A program made the translations under genes and the position numbers. A DNA stretch of 64,000 nucleotides from Novosphingobium aerophilum (GTDB lineage Bacteria; Pseudomonadota; Alphaproteobacteria; Sphingomonadales; Sphingomonadaceae): contig NZ_JACLAU010000010.1 in assembly GCF_014230305.1 (NCBI RefSeq), positions 1 through 64,000 on the forward strand, written 5' to 3'. Below are positions 26,403 through 35,296 of this stretch, in pieces (the first letter of the stretch is position 1; every line of letters begins with the position of its first letter). Under the pieces are notes generated by a model. That model searched no databases. It was not told the origin of the DNA and was given only the letters and a program-made list of their open reading frames with translations.

Positions 26403-27181
26403 TTGATCGCGCGCGCCTGCAGGCGATCGTCGCCGAGGCCGGCCGGATCGCGCTCGATCTGTGGCCGGGCAACGGCCATGCTCCGCAGGTCTGGGAGAAA
26501 TCGCCCGACAACCCGGTGTGCGAGGCCGATCTGCAGGTCGATCGCTACCTGCGGCGCGAATTGACCCGGCTGCTGCCCGCCGCGGGCTGGCTGTCCGAAG
26601 AGACCACCGATGCCCCCGAACGGCTCGACGGCGGACTGATCTGGCTGGTCGATCCGGTCGACGGCACGCGCGATTTCATCCGCGGGCGCCCCGGCTGGGC
26701 GGTGTCGGTCGCCCTGATCAGCGCCGGCCGCCCCCTGTTCGGCATGCTCTGCGCGCCGGCCCGCGGTGAATTCTGGCGCGCCGAGGCCGGGCAGGGCGCC
26801 TGGCGCAACGGTCGCCGCCTGGTCGCCAGCAGCCGGCGCACGCTCACCGGCGCCCGCGTGCCCGCCGACGCGCTCTCGGCCGAGGACGCCGACCTGGTCC
26901 TGGTCGACAAGCCCAACTCGATCGCGCTGCGCATCGCCATGGTCGCCGCCGACGAGGCCGATCTGCTCGCCACGCTGCGCTGGGGCTGGGAATGGGACAT
27001 CGGCGCCGCCGCGCTGATCGCGCGCGAGGCCGGCGCCGCGGTGAGCGACGCCTTCGGCCAGACCCTGAACTACAACAAGCCCGATCCGCGCGCCTTCGGG
27101 GTGCTGGTCACGGCGCCCGCGATCCATACGGCGGCGGTGGGCCGGCTGGCCGAGCGGGCCGCGCGGCTCTCGGCAGGATAG
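26399..27181 (+). CDS. Inositol monophosphatase family protein (CysQ-like)
   Basis: A 260-residue Mg-dependent sugar-phosphate or nucleotide phosphatase. Metal-site motifs are visible: SEETT (Glu67 and Glu68), DPVDGTRDF (85-93) and WEWDIGAAALIAREAGA with Asp200. The sequence resembles 3'(2'),5'-bisphosphate nucleotidase CysQ more than SuhB, but substrate cannot be settled by eye. The start is GTG at 26399, because the nearby ATGs are out of frame. There is no clear ribosome-binding site of its own, consistent with coupling to the small upstream ORF whose stop overlaps it. Confidence 0.88.
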   Translation: MIDRARLQAIVAEAGRIALDLWPGNGHAPQVWEKSPDNPVCEADLQVDRYLRRELTRLLPAAGWLSEETTDAPERLDGGLIWLVDPVDGTRDFIRGRPGWAVSVALISAGRPLFGMLCAPARGEFWRAEAGQGAWRNGRRLVASSRRTLTGARVPADALSAEDADLVLVDKPNSIALRIAMVAADEADLLATLRWGWEWDIGAAALIAREAGAAVSDAFGQTLNYNKPDPRAFGVLVTAPAIHTAAVGRLAERAARLSAG

Positions 27182-27245
27182 GGTGGCGGCAGGGTAAGGG
27201 GCAGCGCGGTAAGCAGCAGCGTCCGGGTCAAGGGTTGGCGCATGC

Positions 27246-27270
27246 GCTTCGACAAGCTCAGCCAAAGCGG
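27246..27270. repeat. Single REP-like element
   Basis: GCTTCGACAAGCTCAG followed by CCAAAGCGG resembles a dispersed element common in alphaproteobacterial intergenic DNA; GCTT-CGAC-AAGC forms a small hairpin. It lies in the 254-base gap between the IMPase gene and the convergent OmpA gene, which otherwise shows nothing recognisable. Confidence 0.5.
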
Positions 27271-27435
27271 GGTCGGGAAGGGCACCCCGGGACAAGGCCG
27301 TGCGATGATTCGATCGGCGGGACGCCCGATCGAGCGGGCCACGCATCCCCGCCAACCCGAGGCGCCCACCCGAGCACTCGCGCCAACGGCGCCCCGGGTC
27401 GCCCCGGAGCGCCGCTGCGGCCCTGGAGGCGGGCC

Positions 27436-28128
27436 TTACTGTCCCGAGCGCGCCCGGGCGACGTCGTCGGTGGTGACCGGCACGATCTTGATTTCCACCC
27501 GCCGGTTACGACGGCGCCCGTCGTCGGTGGCGTTGTCGGCCACGGGCATGGTCTTGCCGAAGCCCTGGCTGCGGATGCGCGCGGGCGATACGCCCTGCAT
27601 CGACAGGTAATTGGCCACGGTCCGCGCCCGGTTTTCCGACAGGGTCTGGTTGTAGGCGTCCGATCCGGTGGAATCGGTATGGCCGTAAACGTCGATCAGG
27701 CTGTTGGGATACTGCTTCAAGCTGTCGGCAACCTTGTCCAGCGTGGCGCGGAATTCCGGCTTCAGGCTGTACGACGCGACGTCGAAGGTGACGCCGTCGG
27801 GCAGGTTGACCAGGATTGCCTGGCCATTGTCGACCGCCGAGACGTCGACCCCGGACCCGGCGGTCTGTTCGCGCAGTTGCTTGATCTGCTTGTCCATGGT
27901 GTAGCCCACCGCGGCCCCGGCGATCCCGCCGATCCCCGCGCCGATGATCCGGCCGGTGCCCCCGCCGATCAGCCCGCCCAGCAGCAGGCCGCCCAGCGTG
28001 CCCACGCCCCCACCGATCGCGGTGCGCGACACCTTGCGCTCCCCGGTGTTGGGATCGGTGACGCAGGCCGACAGGCTGACCAGCGAGACAGCGCAGAGGC
28101 TGGAGATAAGGATGCGGCTTTTCTTCAT
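27436..28128 (-). CDS. OmpA family lipoprotein with glycine zipper
   Basis: A 230-residue outer-membrane lipoprotein. The signal peptide ends in the lipobox LSAC (MKKSRILISSLCAVSL). A glycine-zipper segment follows at about 37-75 (GGGVGTLGGLLLGGLIGGG and IGAGIGGIAGAAVG). The C-terminal OmpA-like peptidoglycan-binding domain is at about 105-220 (IDVYGHTDSTGSDAYNQTLS, ENRARTVANYLSMQGV, DGRRRNRRVEIKI). It would tie the outer membrane to peptidoglycan. The start at 28128 has AAGGA upstream. It resembles YiaD-type proteins. Confidence 0.92.
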   Translation of the reverse strand: MKKSRILISSLCAVSLVSLSACVTDPNTGERKVSRTAIGGGVGTLGGLLLGGLIGGGTGRIIGAGIGGIAGAAVGYTMDKQIKQLREQTAGSGVDVSAVDNGQAILVNLPDGVTFDVASYSLKPEFRATLDKVADSLKQYPNSLIDVYGHTDSTGSDAYNQTLSENRARTVANYLSMQGVSPARIRSQGFGKTMPVADNATDDGRRRNRRVEIKIVPVTTDDVARARSGQ

Positions 28129-28431
28129 GATGCGGTCCTTCCTGGCGGCCGGGACGAACGGCATGTCCAATCCCGGCGGTCTCCTTGACTGTCCTGTGGC
28201 CGAACGCCTGTCCGAACGCACGGTCCTCAGTTCGCACCCAGACTGGCGCGTCAAAGATGATCGCGCAATGAACGGCTGCGTGGCAAGCAAAGTTCCCCAT
28301 TACCTTCGCAACCGGCCCCATGCCCGCAACCGAGCACGCAGCCGACCACAGGGCCGCGCCGGGTCCCCGCCACGTGCAAATCGTCCCGCGCCCCCTTCGC
28401 CGCGCGCGCCCTTTCTGCTAGCCCGTAAGGC
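28129..28431. other. Intergenic region between divergent genes
   Basis: A 303-base spacer between the start of the OmpA-like lipoprotein gene (minus) and the start of the CNNM/CorC gene (plus). It must contain both promoters. No repeat, RNA gene, convincing -10/-35 pair or coding frame with homology is visible. Confidence 0.5.
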
Positions 28432-29760
28432 GTGAACCCAACCGGCGCCCCGTTCCCCTGGTCCGATGTCCTCATCATCGTCGGGCTGATCCTGCTCAAT
28501 GGCCTGTTCTCGATGTCCGAGCTGGCGATCGTGTCGGCCCGTCCGGCGCGGCTCAAGATCGCGGCCGAGCGCGGATCGCGCGGGGCGCGCTGCGCCCTGG
28601 CCCTGGCCGACAATCCCGGCAAGTTCCTGTCGACCGTGCAGATCGGGATCACCCTGGTCGGGATCATCGCCGGCGCCTATTCCGGCGCCAGCCTGGGCGG
28701 CCCGGTGGGCGAGCGGCTCGCCGCGGTGGGGCTGCCGGCGCGCTATGCCGATGATGTCGGCTTCGCCCTGGTGATCGCCGCGACCACCTATCTCAGCCTG
28801 GTGGTGGGCGAGCTCGTGCCCAAGCAGGTCGCGCTGCGCCTGGCCGAGCCGATCGCGATCATCGCCGCCCAGCCGATGCGCGTGCTGTCCCGCGTCACCG
28901 CGCCGCTGGTCTGGCTGCTCGATGGCTCGTCGATCCTGCTGATGAAGCTGATCGGGCTGCGCTCGGCCTCCGAACAGGAGGTGACCGAGGAAGAGCTGCA
29001 CATGATGTTCGCCGAGGCCACCCGCTCCGGCGTGATCGAGGAGGACGAACGGGCGATCATGACCGGGATCATGCGCCTGGCCGATCGCCCGGTGCGCGAA
29101 CTGATGACCCCGCGGACCGAACTCGACACGATCGATCGTCGCGCCACCGAGGTGGAGGTGCGGGCCCTGCTCAAGGAATCGCCGCATTCGCTGTGGCCGG
29201 TCACCGATGGCGCGCCGGACCGGATCGTCGGCGTGGTCAAGGCCAAGGACGTGCTCTCGGTGCTGCTGGCGGGCAAGCGGCTGCAGGTTGCCCGGCTGAT
29301 GAAGAAGGCCGAGATCGTCCCCGATCAGCTCGACGCGATGGACGCGCTGCGCATCCTCCAGAACGCCGACGTGGCCATGGCCATGGTCCATGACGAGTAC
29401 GGCCATCTCGAAGGGGTGGTGACCCCGGCCGACCTGCTGGCGGCGATCGTCGGCGATTTCGCCTCGTACCAGGACGAGGGCGCAGATCCGATGATCGTCA
29501 CGCGCGAGGATGGCAGCCTGCTGGTTTCGGGCGCGCTGCCGGCCGATGCCCTGGTCAGCCGCTTCGGCATCGCCCTGCCCGATGACCGGGACTTTGCCAC
29601 CGTGGCCGGCTTCGTCCTGTCGGTGCTCAAGCGGCTCCCCGCCGAGGGCGAACACTTCGTCGAGCGGGGCTGGCGGATCGAGGTGGTCGACATGGATGGC
29701 CGCAAGATCGACAAGCTGCTGTTCGCGCGGGTGGAGCCGGAAGCCACGGACGCCGGGTAG
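28432..29760 (+). CDS. CNNM/CorC (hemolysin) family transport protein
   Basis: A 442-residue protein with the CNNM-CBS-CBS-CorC architecture. The N-terminal DUF21 membrane domain (residues 10-190) has four hydrophobic segments (DVLIIVGLILLNGLFSMSEL, STVQIGITLVGIIAGAYSG). Two CBS domains cover about 220-340 (RELMTPRTELDTID, HSLWPVTDGAPDRIVGVVKA, DEYGHLEGVVTPADLL). A C-terminal CorC_HlyC transporter-associated domain ends in VVDMDGRKIDKLLFARV. Relatives are implicated in magnesium or cobalt efflux; the old hemolysin label does not imply toxicity. The start is GTG at 28432, where homology begins. Confidence 0.92.
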   Translation: MNPTGAPFPWSDVLIIVGLILLNGLFSMSELAIVSARPARLKIAAERGSRGARCALALADNPGKFLSTVQIGITLVGIIAGAYSGASLGGPVGERLAAVGLPARYADDVGFALVIAATTYLSLVVGELVPKQVALRLAEPIAIIAAQPMRVLSRVTAPLVWLLDGSSILLMKLIGLRSASEQEVTEEELHMMFAEATRSGVIEEDERAIMTGIMRLADRPVRELMTPRTELDTIDRRATEVEVRALLKESPHSLWPVTDGAPDRIVGVVKAKDVLSVLLAGKRLQVARLMKKAEIVPDQLDAMDALRILQNADVAMAMVHDEYGHLEGVVTPADLLAAIVGDFASYQDEGADPMIVTREDGSLLVSGALPADALVSRFGIALPDDRDFATVAGFVLSVLKRLPAEGEHFVERGWRIEVVDMDGRKIDKLLFARVEPEATDAG

Positions 29761-29782
29761 CGGTCGCCCTGTTCCGCCGGTC

Positions 29783-29809
29783 GTCATCCTGAACTTGTTT
29801 CAGGATGAC
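29783..29809. repeat. REP-like perfect palindrome downstream of the CNNM/CorC and GDH genes
   Basis: GTCATCCTGAA (29783-29793) and TTCAGGATGAC (29799-29809) are perfect 11-base inverted arms around CTTGT. It is the same unit as the pair at 6798-6930. It sits between convergent genes, so it may act as a bidirectional transcript end, though no T-run follows. Confidence 0.8.
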
Positions 29810-29874
29810 TCAAGGACGGAATGGCGGGCGCTGACCCCTCGCGCCAGCGCCCGCCCAATCTCATCAGACGTCTC

Positions 29875-32800
29875 TCATCGCCCCAGCAGGTTGCGCGCCT
29901 GGCTGGCGATCTGAGCCAGCATTGCCGGGCTGGCGCCCAGCGCGGCCTGCGCCCGGGCGACCATGGTGCGGAACTGGCGGATGGCGGTGTCCTGGGCTTC
30001 GGCCCAGGCGGCCACGCCGGCCAGCGGGTCGTCCTGACGGCCCGCCATGTGCAGGCGCAGGAAGTCCAGCCGCATCTGCTGGAAGTCGCGCGCCAGACCG
30101 GCCACCAGCAGGCGTTCCCACGGATCGGCGGGATCGAGCCGGGCCGCGGTGCCCTGGGCCCAGTCGAGCCCGAGCCGGAAGCCCAGGTCGATGAAGGCCC
30201 GGGTCAGTGCGACCGGTTCGGCGCCGCCCTCCCGCGCCAGCCGGGCGAGTCCCACCGAGCCGTCGAGCGCATAAAGCCGGGCCACCTGCGCGGCGAGCTC
30301 GGCCGGGGCGCCGATCGCGGTCAGATCGGCCTCGCGGCGGGCGGCCAGGGCCAGCGTATCGCCGGCGAGCAGCGATCCGGCCGCATCGGCCAGGGCCGAG
30401 ACCCCCGGCAACAGGTCGGCCACCAGCACCGAGGGGACCAGCGTGCCCCCTCCGGCGCGCAGCAGGTCGGCCATGTGCGCGCGGGTCGCCACGGCGGCCT
30501 CGGCGAAGAGGCGCAGCCGGGCCGGTTCGGGCATGGCGGTCTCCTCGATCGCCTGCCACAGCCCGTCCAGCCCGAACAGCCGTTCGGCGGCGAAGAAGGC
30601 GGCCACGACCTGGGCGGCAGTCGCCCCTTCCTCTTCCATCAGCTCGAACGGGTGGACCATGCCGATGCGGTTGACGATCCGGTTGGCCAGCCGCGTGGCG
30701 ACGATCTCGCGCCGCAGCCGGTGCGCCTCGATCTCCGGGGCGAAGCGGGTGCGCATCGCCGCGGGGAAGGCGGCCAGCAGCTCGTCCCGCATGGCCGGAT
30801 CATCGGGCAGGGCCGAATGTTCCAGCGCGTCCTGCACCGCCAGCTTGGCGCTGGACAGGATCACCGCCAGTTCAGGCCGGGTCAGCCCGTGCCCTTCGGC
30901 CAGGCGGCGGGTGAAGGTCTCGCGGTCGGCCAGACCTTCGGTGCGGCGGTCGAGCTGGCCGTTGGCCTCGAGCACGTCGATCAGCCGCAACTGGGTCGCG
31001 GCGACGGTCGGCCCGCCGGATTCGGCGATCGACAGGGCCAGGGCCTGCAGGCGGTTGTCCTCCAGCACCAGCGCGGCCACGGCATCGGTCATCTCGCCCA
31101 GCAGGGTGACGCGGTCGGGCTCGCTCAGGCGGTTGGCGCGCTTGGCCGCGGCCAGGGCGATCTTGATGTTGACCTCCTTGTCCGAACAGTCGACCCCGGC
31201 CGAATTGTCGATGAAGTCGGTGTTGTTGCGCCCGCCGGCGAGCGCGAACTCGATCCGTCCGGCCTGGGTGCAGCCCAGGTTGGCGCCTTCGCCGATCACC
31301 CGGGCGCGGACCTCGCCGCCGTTGACGCGCAGGGCATCGTTGGCCGGATCGCCGACGTCGACATTGTTCTCGCCCGCGGCCTTCACATAGGTGCCGATCC
31401 CGCCGAACCACAGCAGGTCGACCGGGGCCTTGAGGATCGCGGTGATCAGGCTGTCGGGATCGATCGTCTCGGCCTCGATCCCCAGCGCGGCCCGCGCTTC
31501 GGGGCTCAGCGGGATTTCCTTCAGGCTGCGCGGGAAGACGCCGCCGCCGGCGCTGATCAGCCCCTTGTCGTAATCGTCCCAGCTCGATCGGGGCAGGGCG
31601 AACAGGCGGGCGCGCTCGTCCCAACTGCGCGCGGCATCGGGGTTGGGGTCGATGAACACGTGGCGGTGATCGAAGGCGGCGACCAGGCGGATCGCCTTGG
31701 ACAGCAGCATGCCGTTGCCGAACACGTCGCCCGACATGTCGCCGCAGCCGACCACGCGCACCGGATCGCGCTGCACGTCCACACCCAGTTCCAAGAAGTG
31801 GCGCTGCACCGACAGCCAGGCGCCGCGCGCGGTGATCCCCATGGCCTTGTGGTCATAGCCCTTCGAACCGCCGCTGGCGAAGGCATCGTCCAGCCAGAAG
31901 TCGACGCTTTCGGCGATGCCGTTGGCCGTGTCCGAGAAGGTTGCGGTGCCCTTGTCGGCGGCGACCACGAAGTAGGGGTCCTCGCCGTCGCGCACCTCGA
32001 CTCCGGCGGGGTGGACCACCCGGCCCTCGACGATGTTGTCGGTGATGGTCAGCAGGGTGCGGATGAACAGTTGGTAGCTGGCCTTGCCCTCGGCCAGCCA
32101 GCCGTCGCGGTCGCGCGTCGGATCGGGCAGGCGCTTGGGATAGAACCCGCCCTTGGCCCCGGTCGGCACGATCACCGCGTTCTTCACGCGCTGGGCCTTC
32201 ATCAGGCCGAGGATCTCGGTGCGGAAGTCGTCGCGCCGGTCGGACCAGCGGATCCCGCCGCGCGCCACCGGGCCCGAGCGCAGGTGGATGCCCTCCACCC
32301 GGCCGCCATAGACCCAGATCTCGCGCCATGGCACCGGCTTGGGCAGGCCGGGGACCAGCGCCGAATCGAGCTTGAAGGCCAGGGCCTCGGCGGCATGGGC
32401 GGTGAAGGCGTTGGTACGCAGGATCGCCCCGACCATCGCCTGGTAGCGGCGCAGCAGGCGATCGTCGTTGATCGCCGCGACCTTGCCCAGCCCGTCGCGG
32501 ATGCGCGCCTCGGCGGCGGCGACCAGCGCCTCGCGGCCGCTGCGCCCGGGTTCGTGGCGGGCGCGGAACAGGTCGACCAGCCCCAGGGTCACCGCGGGGG
32601 CATTGGCCAGGGCCTCGACCACGGTGGCCACGCCGAAGCTCAGGCCCGCCTGGCGCAGATAGCGATACCAGGCGCGCAGCCAGTTGGCCTCGCGCGCGGA
32701 CAGCCCGGTGCCGGTGATCAGGCGGTTGAAGGCATCGTCCTCGCCCTCGCCATTGAGCACGGCGGCGAGCGCGTCCTCGACCATCGGCGCATGGCGGTGC

Positions 32801-34569
32801 AGCGCCGCACCCTCGGTGCCGGGCGCGTCAAGCAGGAAGTCGTGGATCGTCGCCAGGGTCTCGCCGCGCGCGGTGAGGGTGGTCGGCACGTCCTCGATCA
32901 CGCGGAAGCCGAAGTTCTCGAGCGCGGGCACCGCCTCGGTCAGGGCTAGGGTGCCGTGGCGCTGGTACAGCTTCAGGCGCAGCCGGGTGCTGCCTTCGGC
33001 AAAGCGGTGGAAGCGCACCGCGCGGCGGGTGCCGCTGTCGCCCAGCCGGCGCAGATAGGCGATGTCGATCGCGGCCTCGGCCGGGCCGTGGTCGCTGCGA
33101 TAGGCCAGCGGAAAGGCCTCGGCATAGCGCCCGGCGAGCGCAGCGGCGCGGGCCGGCTCCTCACTCTTGGCGATCTCGGCCTCGACCGCCGCGGCCCAGC
33201 CGCGCACCAGCGCCTGGAGCTGCGCGTCGAGCGACTCCTCCTCGGGCACCTTGGCATCGACCTCGAGGTCCAGCACGAAGCGCAGCAGGGCGAGCGGCCC
33301 TTCGATCTCCATCGACCAGTCGAGCACCGGCGCGGCGCAGCCCTGTTCGACCAGGGCCTGGATCTGCAGCCGGGTGGCGGTCGAGATCGTCTCGCGCGGG
33401 AGCCAGACAAAGACGAACAGGTGCCGGGCGAGCGGCGCGGCGACCACCACCAGCCGCGGGCGCGGCCGGTCGACCAGGCTCATCATGGTCGTCGCGGTGC
33501 GCTCCAGATCGCCGTCGTCGAACGAGATGACGATGTCGTGGGGCAGGGCGGTCAGGGCATGGACCAGCGCCTTGCCGGCATGGCCGCCGGGATCGAACCC
33601 GAACTTCTGGGTCAGCGCGCCCAGTTGCTGGCGCAGCCGCGGGACGTGCATCGGCGGGGCGGCGAGGGCGGCGCTGGTCCAGATCCCGGCATGGACCGAC
33701 AGCGCGGTGACCCGCCCCTGATCGACCACCGGCACGATGAACAGGTCCAGCGGGGTGCGGCGGTGGACCGCGCTGATCCGGTTCGACTTGACGATCAGCG
33801 GCGCGCGCGCGCCGGGCTGCTCGAACCAGGCGAAGGCGCGCTGGTAGGAAATGTCGCCCAGGATCCCCCCGGCATCGCGGCGGCAGATGCCCAGGGCATC
33901 GGCGACGGTGCCGTCGCGCCGGTAGGTCAGATGGCCGAGCTGCGTCAGCATTCCGTCCTTCAGCCAGCGCAGCAGGGCCGCGCCCTCGCTGTCGGCGGCG
34001 CGGTCGGCGTCGGCGGCCATCGCGGCCTGCATCGCCGGCCAGTCGCGCACCGCGGCATGGACATCGCCCAGCGTGTCGGCCAGCGCCGCGGCCAGGGCCT
34101 TGCGGCCGCGCGCGTCGATCCGTTCGGCCTCCATGTAGATCATCGATTCGCGCCGCTCGCCGACCGCCGCCGGGCCCTCGGGCAGGTCGGTCAGGGCATG
34201 GCCGGCGTCGCGCCGCACGGCCAGGACCGGGTGGACCAGCCGGTCGATCCCGATCCCGCGCGCCGCCACGGTGCTGGCCAGCGAATCGACCAGGAAGGGC
34301 ATGTCGTCGTTGATCACGGCCACGCGCATGAAGCGCCGCTGCCCGGCGCCGTCCCCCGATACCGTCTCGATCGCGATCGCCGGTTCGCCGGGCGCCCGGC
34401 GCGCCGCCGTGGCCAGGACGAAGGCGGCGGCGGCGTCGAGCGCCTCGTCGCCGAGCGGCTGGTCGCCGGGCAGCATGGCGGCCCGCAGGCGCGCGGCCAG
34501 CCGGGGCTGCAGCGCCGCGACCGGGGACTCCGGCCGATCCTCGACGGGGACGGTGGCGCGCTTGGTCAT
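29875..34569 (-). CDS. gdh: NAD-specific glutamate dehydrogenase, large type
   Basis: A very large NAD-dependent glutamate dehydrogenase (1564 aa, normal for this proteobacterial family), deaminating glutamate to 2-oxoglutarate. The N-terminal half holds ACT-like regulatory regions (VDSLASTVAARGIGIDRLVHP). The catalytic core lies roughly at 740-1230. It contains VARGGIRWSDRRDDFRTEIL, the lysine motif TGAKGGF near residue 805, GCGDMSGDVFGNGML, WFGGIGTYVK and VGDPANDALR. The C-terminal 300 residues are helical. The last codons overlap no other gene. It is transcribed alone, with a small inverted repeat about 85 bases upstream of the start. It probably serves amino-acid catabolism and not ammonium assimilation. 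Confidence 0.95.
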   Translation of the reverse strand: MTKRATVPVEDRPESPVAALQPRLAARLRAAMLPGDQPLGDEALDAAAAFVLATAARRAPGEPAIAIETVSGDGAGQRRFMRVAVINDDMPFLVDSLASTVAARGIGIDRLVHPVLAVRRDAGHALTDLPEGPAAVGERRESMIYMEAERIDARGRKALAAALADTLGDVHAAVRDWPAMQAAMAADADRAADSEGAALLRWLKDGMLTQLGHLTYRRDGTVADALGICRRDAGGILGDISYQRAFAWFEQPGARAPLIVKSNRISAVHRRTPLDLFIVPVVDQGRVTALSVHAGIWTSAALAAPPMHVPRLRQQLGALTQKFGFDPGGHAGKALVHALTALPHDIVISFDDGDLERTATTMMSLVDRPRPRLVVVAAPLARHLFVFVWLPRETISTATRLQIQALVEQGCAAPVLDWSMEIEGPLALLRFVLDLEVDAKVPEEESLDAQLQALVRGWAAAVEAEIAKSEEPARAAALAGRYAEAFPLAYRSDHGPAEAAIDIAYLRRLGDSGTRRAVRFHRFAEGSTRLRLKLYQRHGTLALTEAVPALENFGFRVIEDVPTTLTARGETLATIHDFLLDAPGTEGAALHRHAPMVEDALAAVLNGEGEDDAFNRLITGTGLSAREANWLRAWYRYLRQAGLSFGVATVVEALANAPAVTLGLVDLFRARHEPGRSGREALVAAAEARIRDGLGKVAAINDDRLLRRYQAMVGAILRTNAFTAHAAEALAFKLDSALVPGLPKPVPWREIWVYGGRVEGIHLRSGPVARGGIRWSDRRDDFRTEILGLMKAQRVKNAVIVPTGAKGGFYPKRLPDPTRDRDGWLAEGKASYQLFIRTLLTITDNIVEGRVVHPAGVEVRDGEDPYFVVAADKGTATFSDTANGIAESVDFWLDDAFASGGSKGYDHKAMGITARGAWLSVQRHFLELGVDVQRDPVRVVGCGDMSGDVFGNGMLLSKAIRLVAAFDHRHVFIDPNPDAARSWDERARLFALPRSSWDDYDKGLISAGGGVFPRSLKEIPLSPEARAALGIEAETIDPDSLITAILKAPVDLLWFGGIGTYVKAAGENNVDVGDPANDALRVNGGEVRARVIGEGANLGCTQAGRIEFALAGGRNNTDFIDNSAGVDCSDKEVNIKIALAAAKRANRLSEPDRVTLLGEMTDAVAALVLEDNRLQALALSIAESGGPTVAATQLRLIDVLEANGQLDRRTEGLADRETFTRRLAEGHGLTRPELAVILSSAKLAVQDALEHSALPDDPAMRDELLAAFPAAMRTRFAPEIEAHRLRREIVATRLANRIVNRIGMVHPFELMEEEGATAAQVVAAFFAAERLFGLDGLWQAIEETAMPEPARLRLFAEAAVATRAHMADLLRAGGGTLVPSVLVADLLPGVSALADAAGSLLAGDTLALAARREADLTAIGAPAELAAQVARLYALDGSVGLARLAREGGAEPVALTRAFIDLGFRLGLDWAQGTAARLDPADPWERLLVAGLARDFQQMRLDFLRLHMAGRQDDPLAGVAAWAEAQDTAIRQFRTMVARAQAALGASPAMLAQIASQARNLLGR

Positions 34570-34650
34570 CGGATTGGTCCTCTCGTACGGGGTGGACGGT
34601 TGGCCCGTCCGTTGTGAAGAATCCCGTCAGCCTGCCCTTAAGCCCTTGGA

Positions 34651-34670
34651 CCTTACCATGCGGAGTAAGG
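34651..34670. promoter_or_regulatory. Inverted repeat upstream of NAD-glutamate dehydrogenase
   Basis: CCTTAC (34651-34656) and GTAAGG (34665-34670) are perfect 6-base arms with an 8-base centre, 82-101 bases upstream of the gdh start and in the 147-base gap to msrB. This is a plausible operator position, but the site is short and the regulator is unknown. Confidence 0.35.
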
Positions 34671-34716
34671 CGGTCTCGGGGTCAGTTCCGACACGACTGT
34701 AACGAATTGCGCAGAT

Positions 34717-35217
34717 TCAGCCGGGGACGAAGCGCAGCGCCACGCCGTTCATGCAGTAACGGTCGCCGGTCGGCATCGGTCCGTCGTCGAACACGTGGCC
34801 CAGGTGGCCGCCGCAGCGGGCGCACAGCACCTCGGTGCGTTCGATCCCCAGGCTGCGGTCGCTCTGCTTCACCACTGCCCCGGGCAGGGGACGCCAGAAG
34901 CTGGGCCAGCCGGTCCCGCTTTCGAACTTGGTGGACGAGGCGAACAGGGCATGCCCGTCCGCCGCGCAGACGAAGGTCCCGCGCCGGTGCTCGCGCAGCA
35001 GCGGCGAGGTGCCGGGCCGTTCGGTGCCGGCCTCGCGCAGGATGTGGAACTGTTCGGGCGTCAGGCGGCGGCGCCACTCGGCCTCGCTGAGCTGAAGCGG
35101 CCAGGTGCGGGGCGGGCGGTCCGCCCCGCTGCGCGCGGAACCAATCCGCGGCGCTGCCAGGGCCAGCGCCGAAGCGCCGCCCAGCAGCATGAGGAACGCA
35201 CGGCGGTCAGGGGTCAT
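34717..35217 (-). CDS. msrB: Peptide-methionine (R)-S-oxide reductase, exported
   Basis: Reduces methionine-R-sulfoxide in proteins. The 166-residue product begins with a Tat-like signal (RRAFLMLLGGASALAL), so it is probably periplasmic. The MsrB fold is clear: GTGWPSFWRP, RCGGHLGHVFDDGP, and the catalytic Cys155 in GDRYCMNGVALRF. One oddity: MsrB proteins usually have two CxxC zinc pairs. Here the second (Cys132 and Cys135) is intact, but the first reads C84-A-A-D87, so one zinc ligand is Asp. The effect on zinc binding is unknown. It lies upstream of gdh on the same strand. Confidence 0.92.
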   Translation of the reverse strand: MTPDRRAFLMLLGGASALALAAPRIGSARSGADRPPRTWPLQLSEAEWRRRLTPEQFHILREAGTERPGTSPLLREHRRGTFVCAADGHALFASSTKFESGTGWPSFWRPLPGAVVKQSDRSLGIERTEVLCARCGGHLGHVFDDGPMPTGDRYCMNGVALRFVPG

Positions 35218-35296
35218 CGCTGGTCCATCCGGGTCTGCAAGGTTAACATCCTAGCGTAATATTCTTTCCCGGGGAAGCACGTTTCGAACCGGCTGG

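Noticed and set aside
29821..32949. 1042-codon open frame on the plus strand
   Set aside because: It is antisense to NAD-glutamate dehydrogenase; low-complexity Gly/Gln/Arg composition and no domain.
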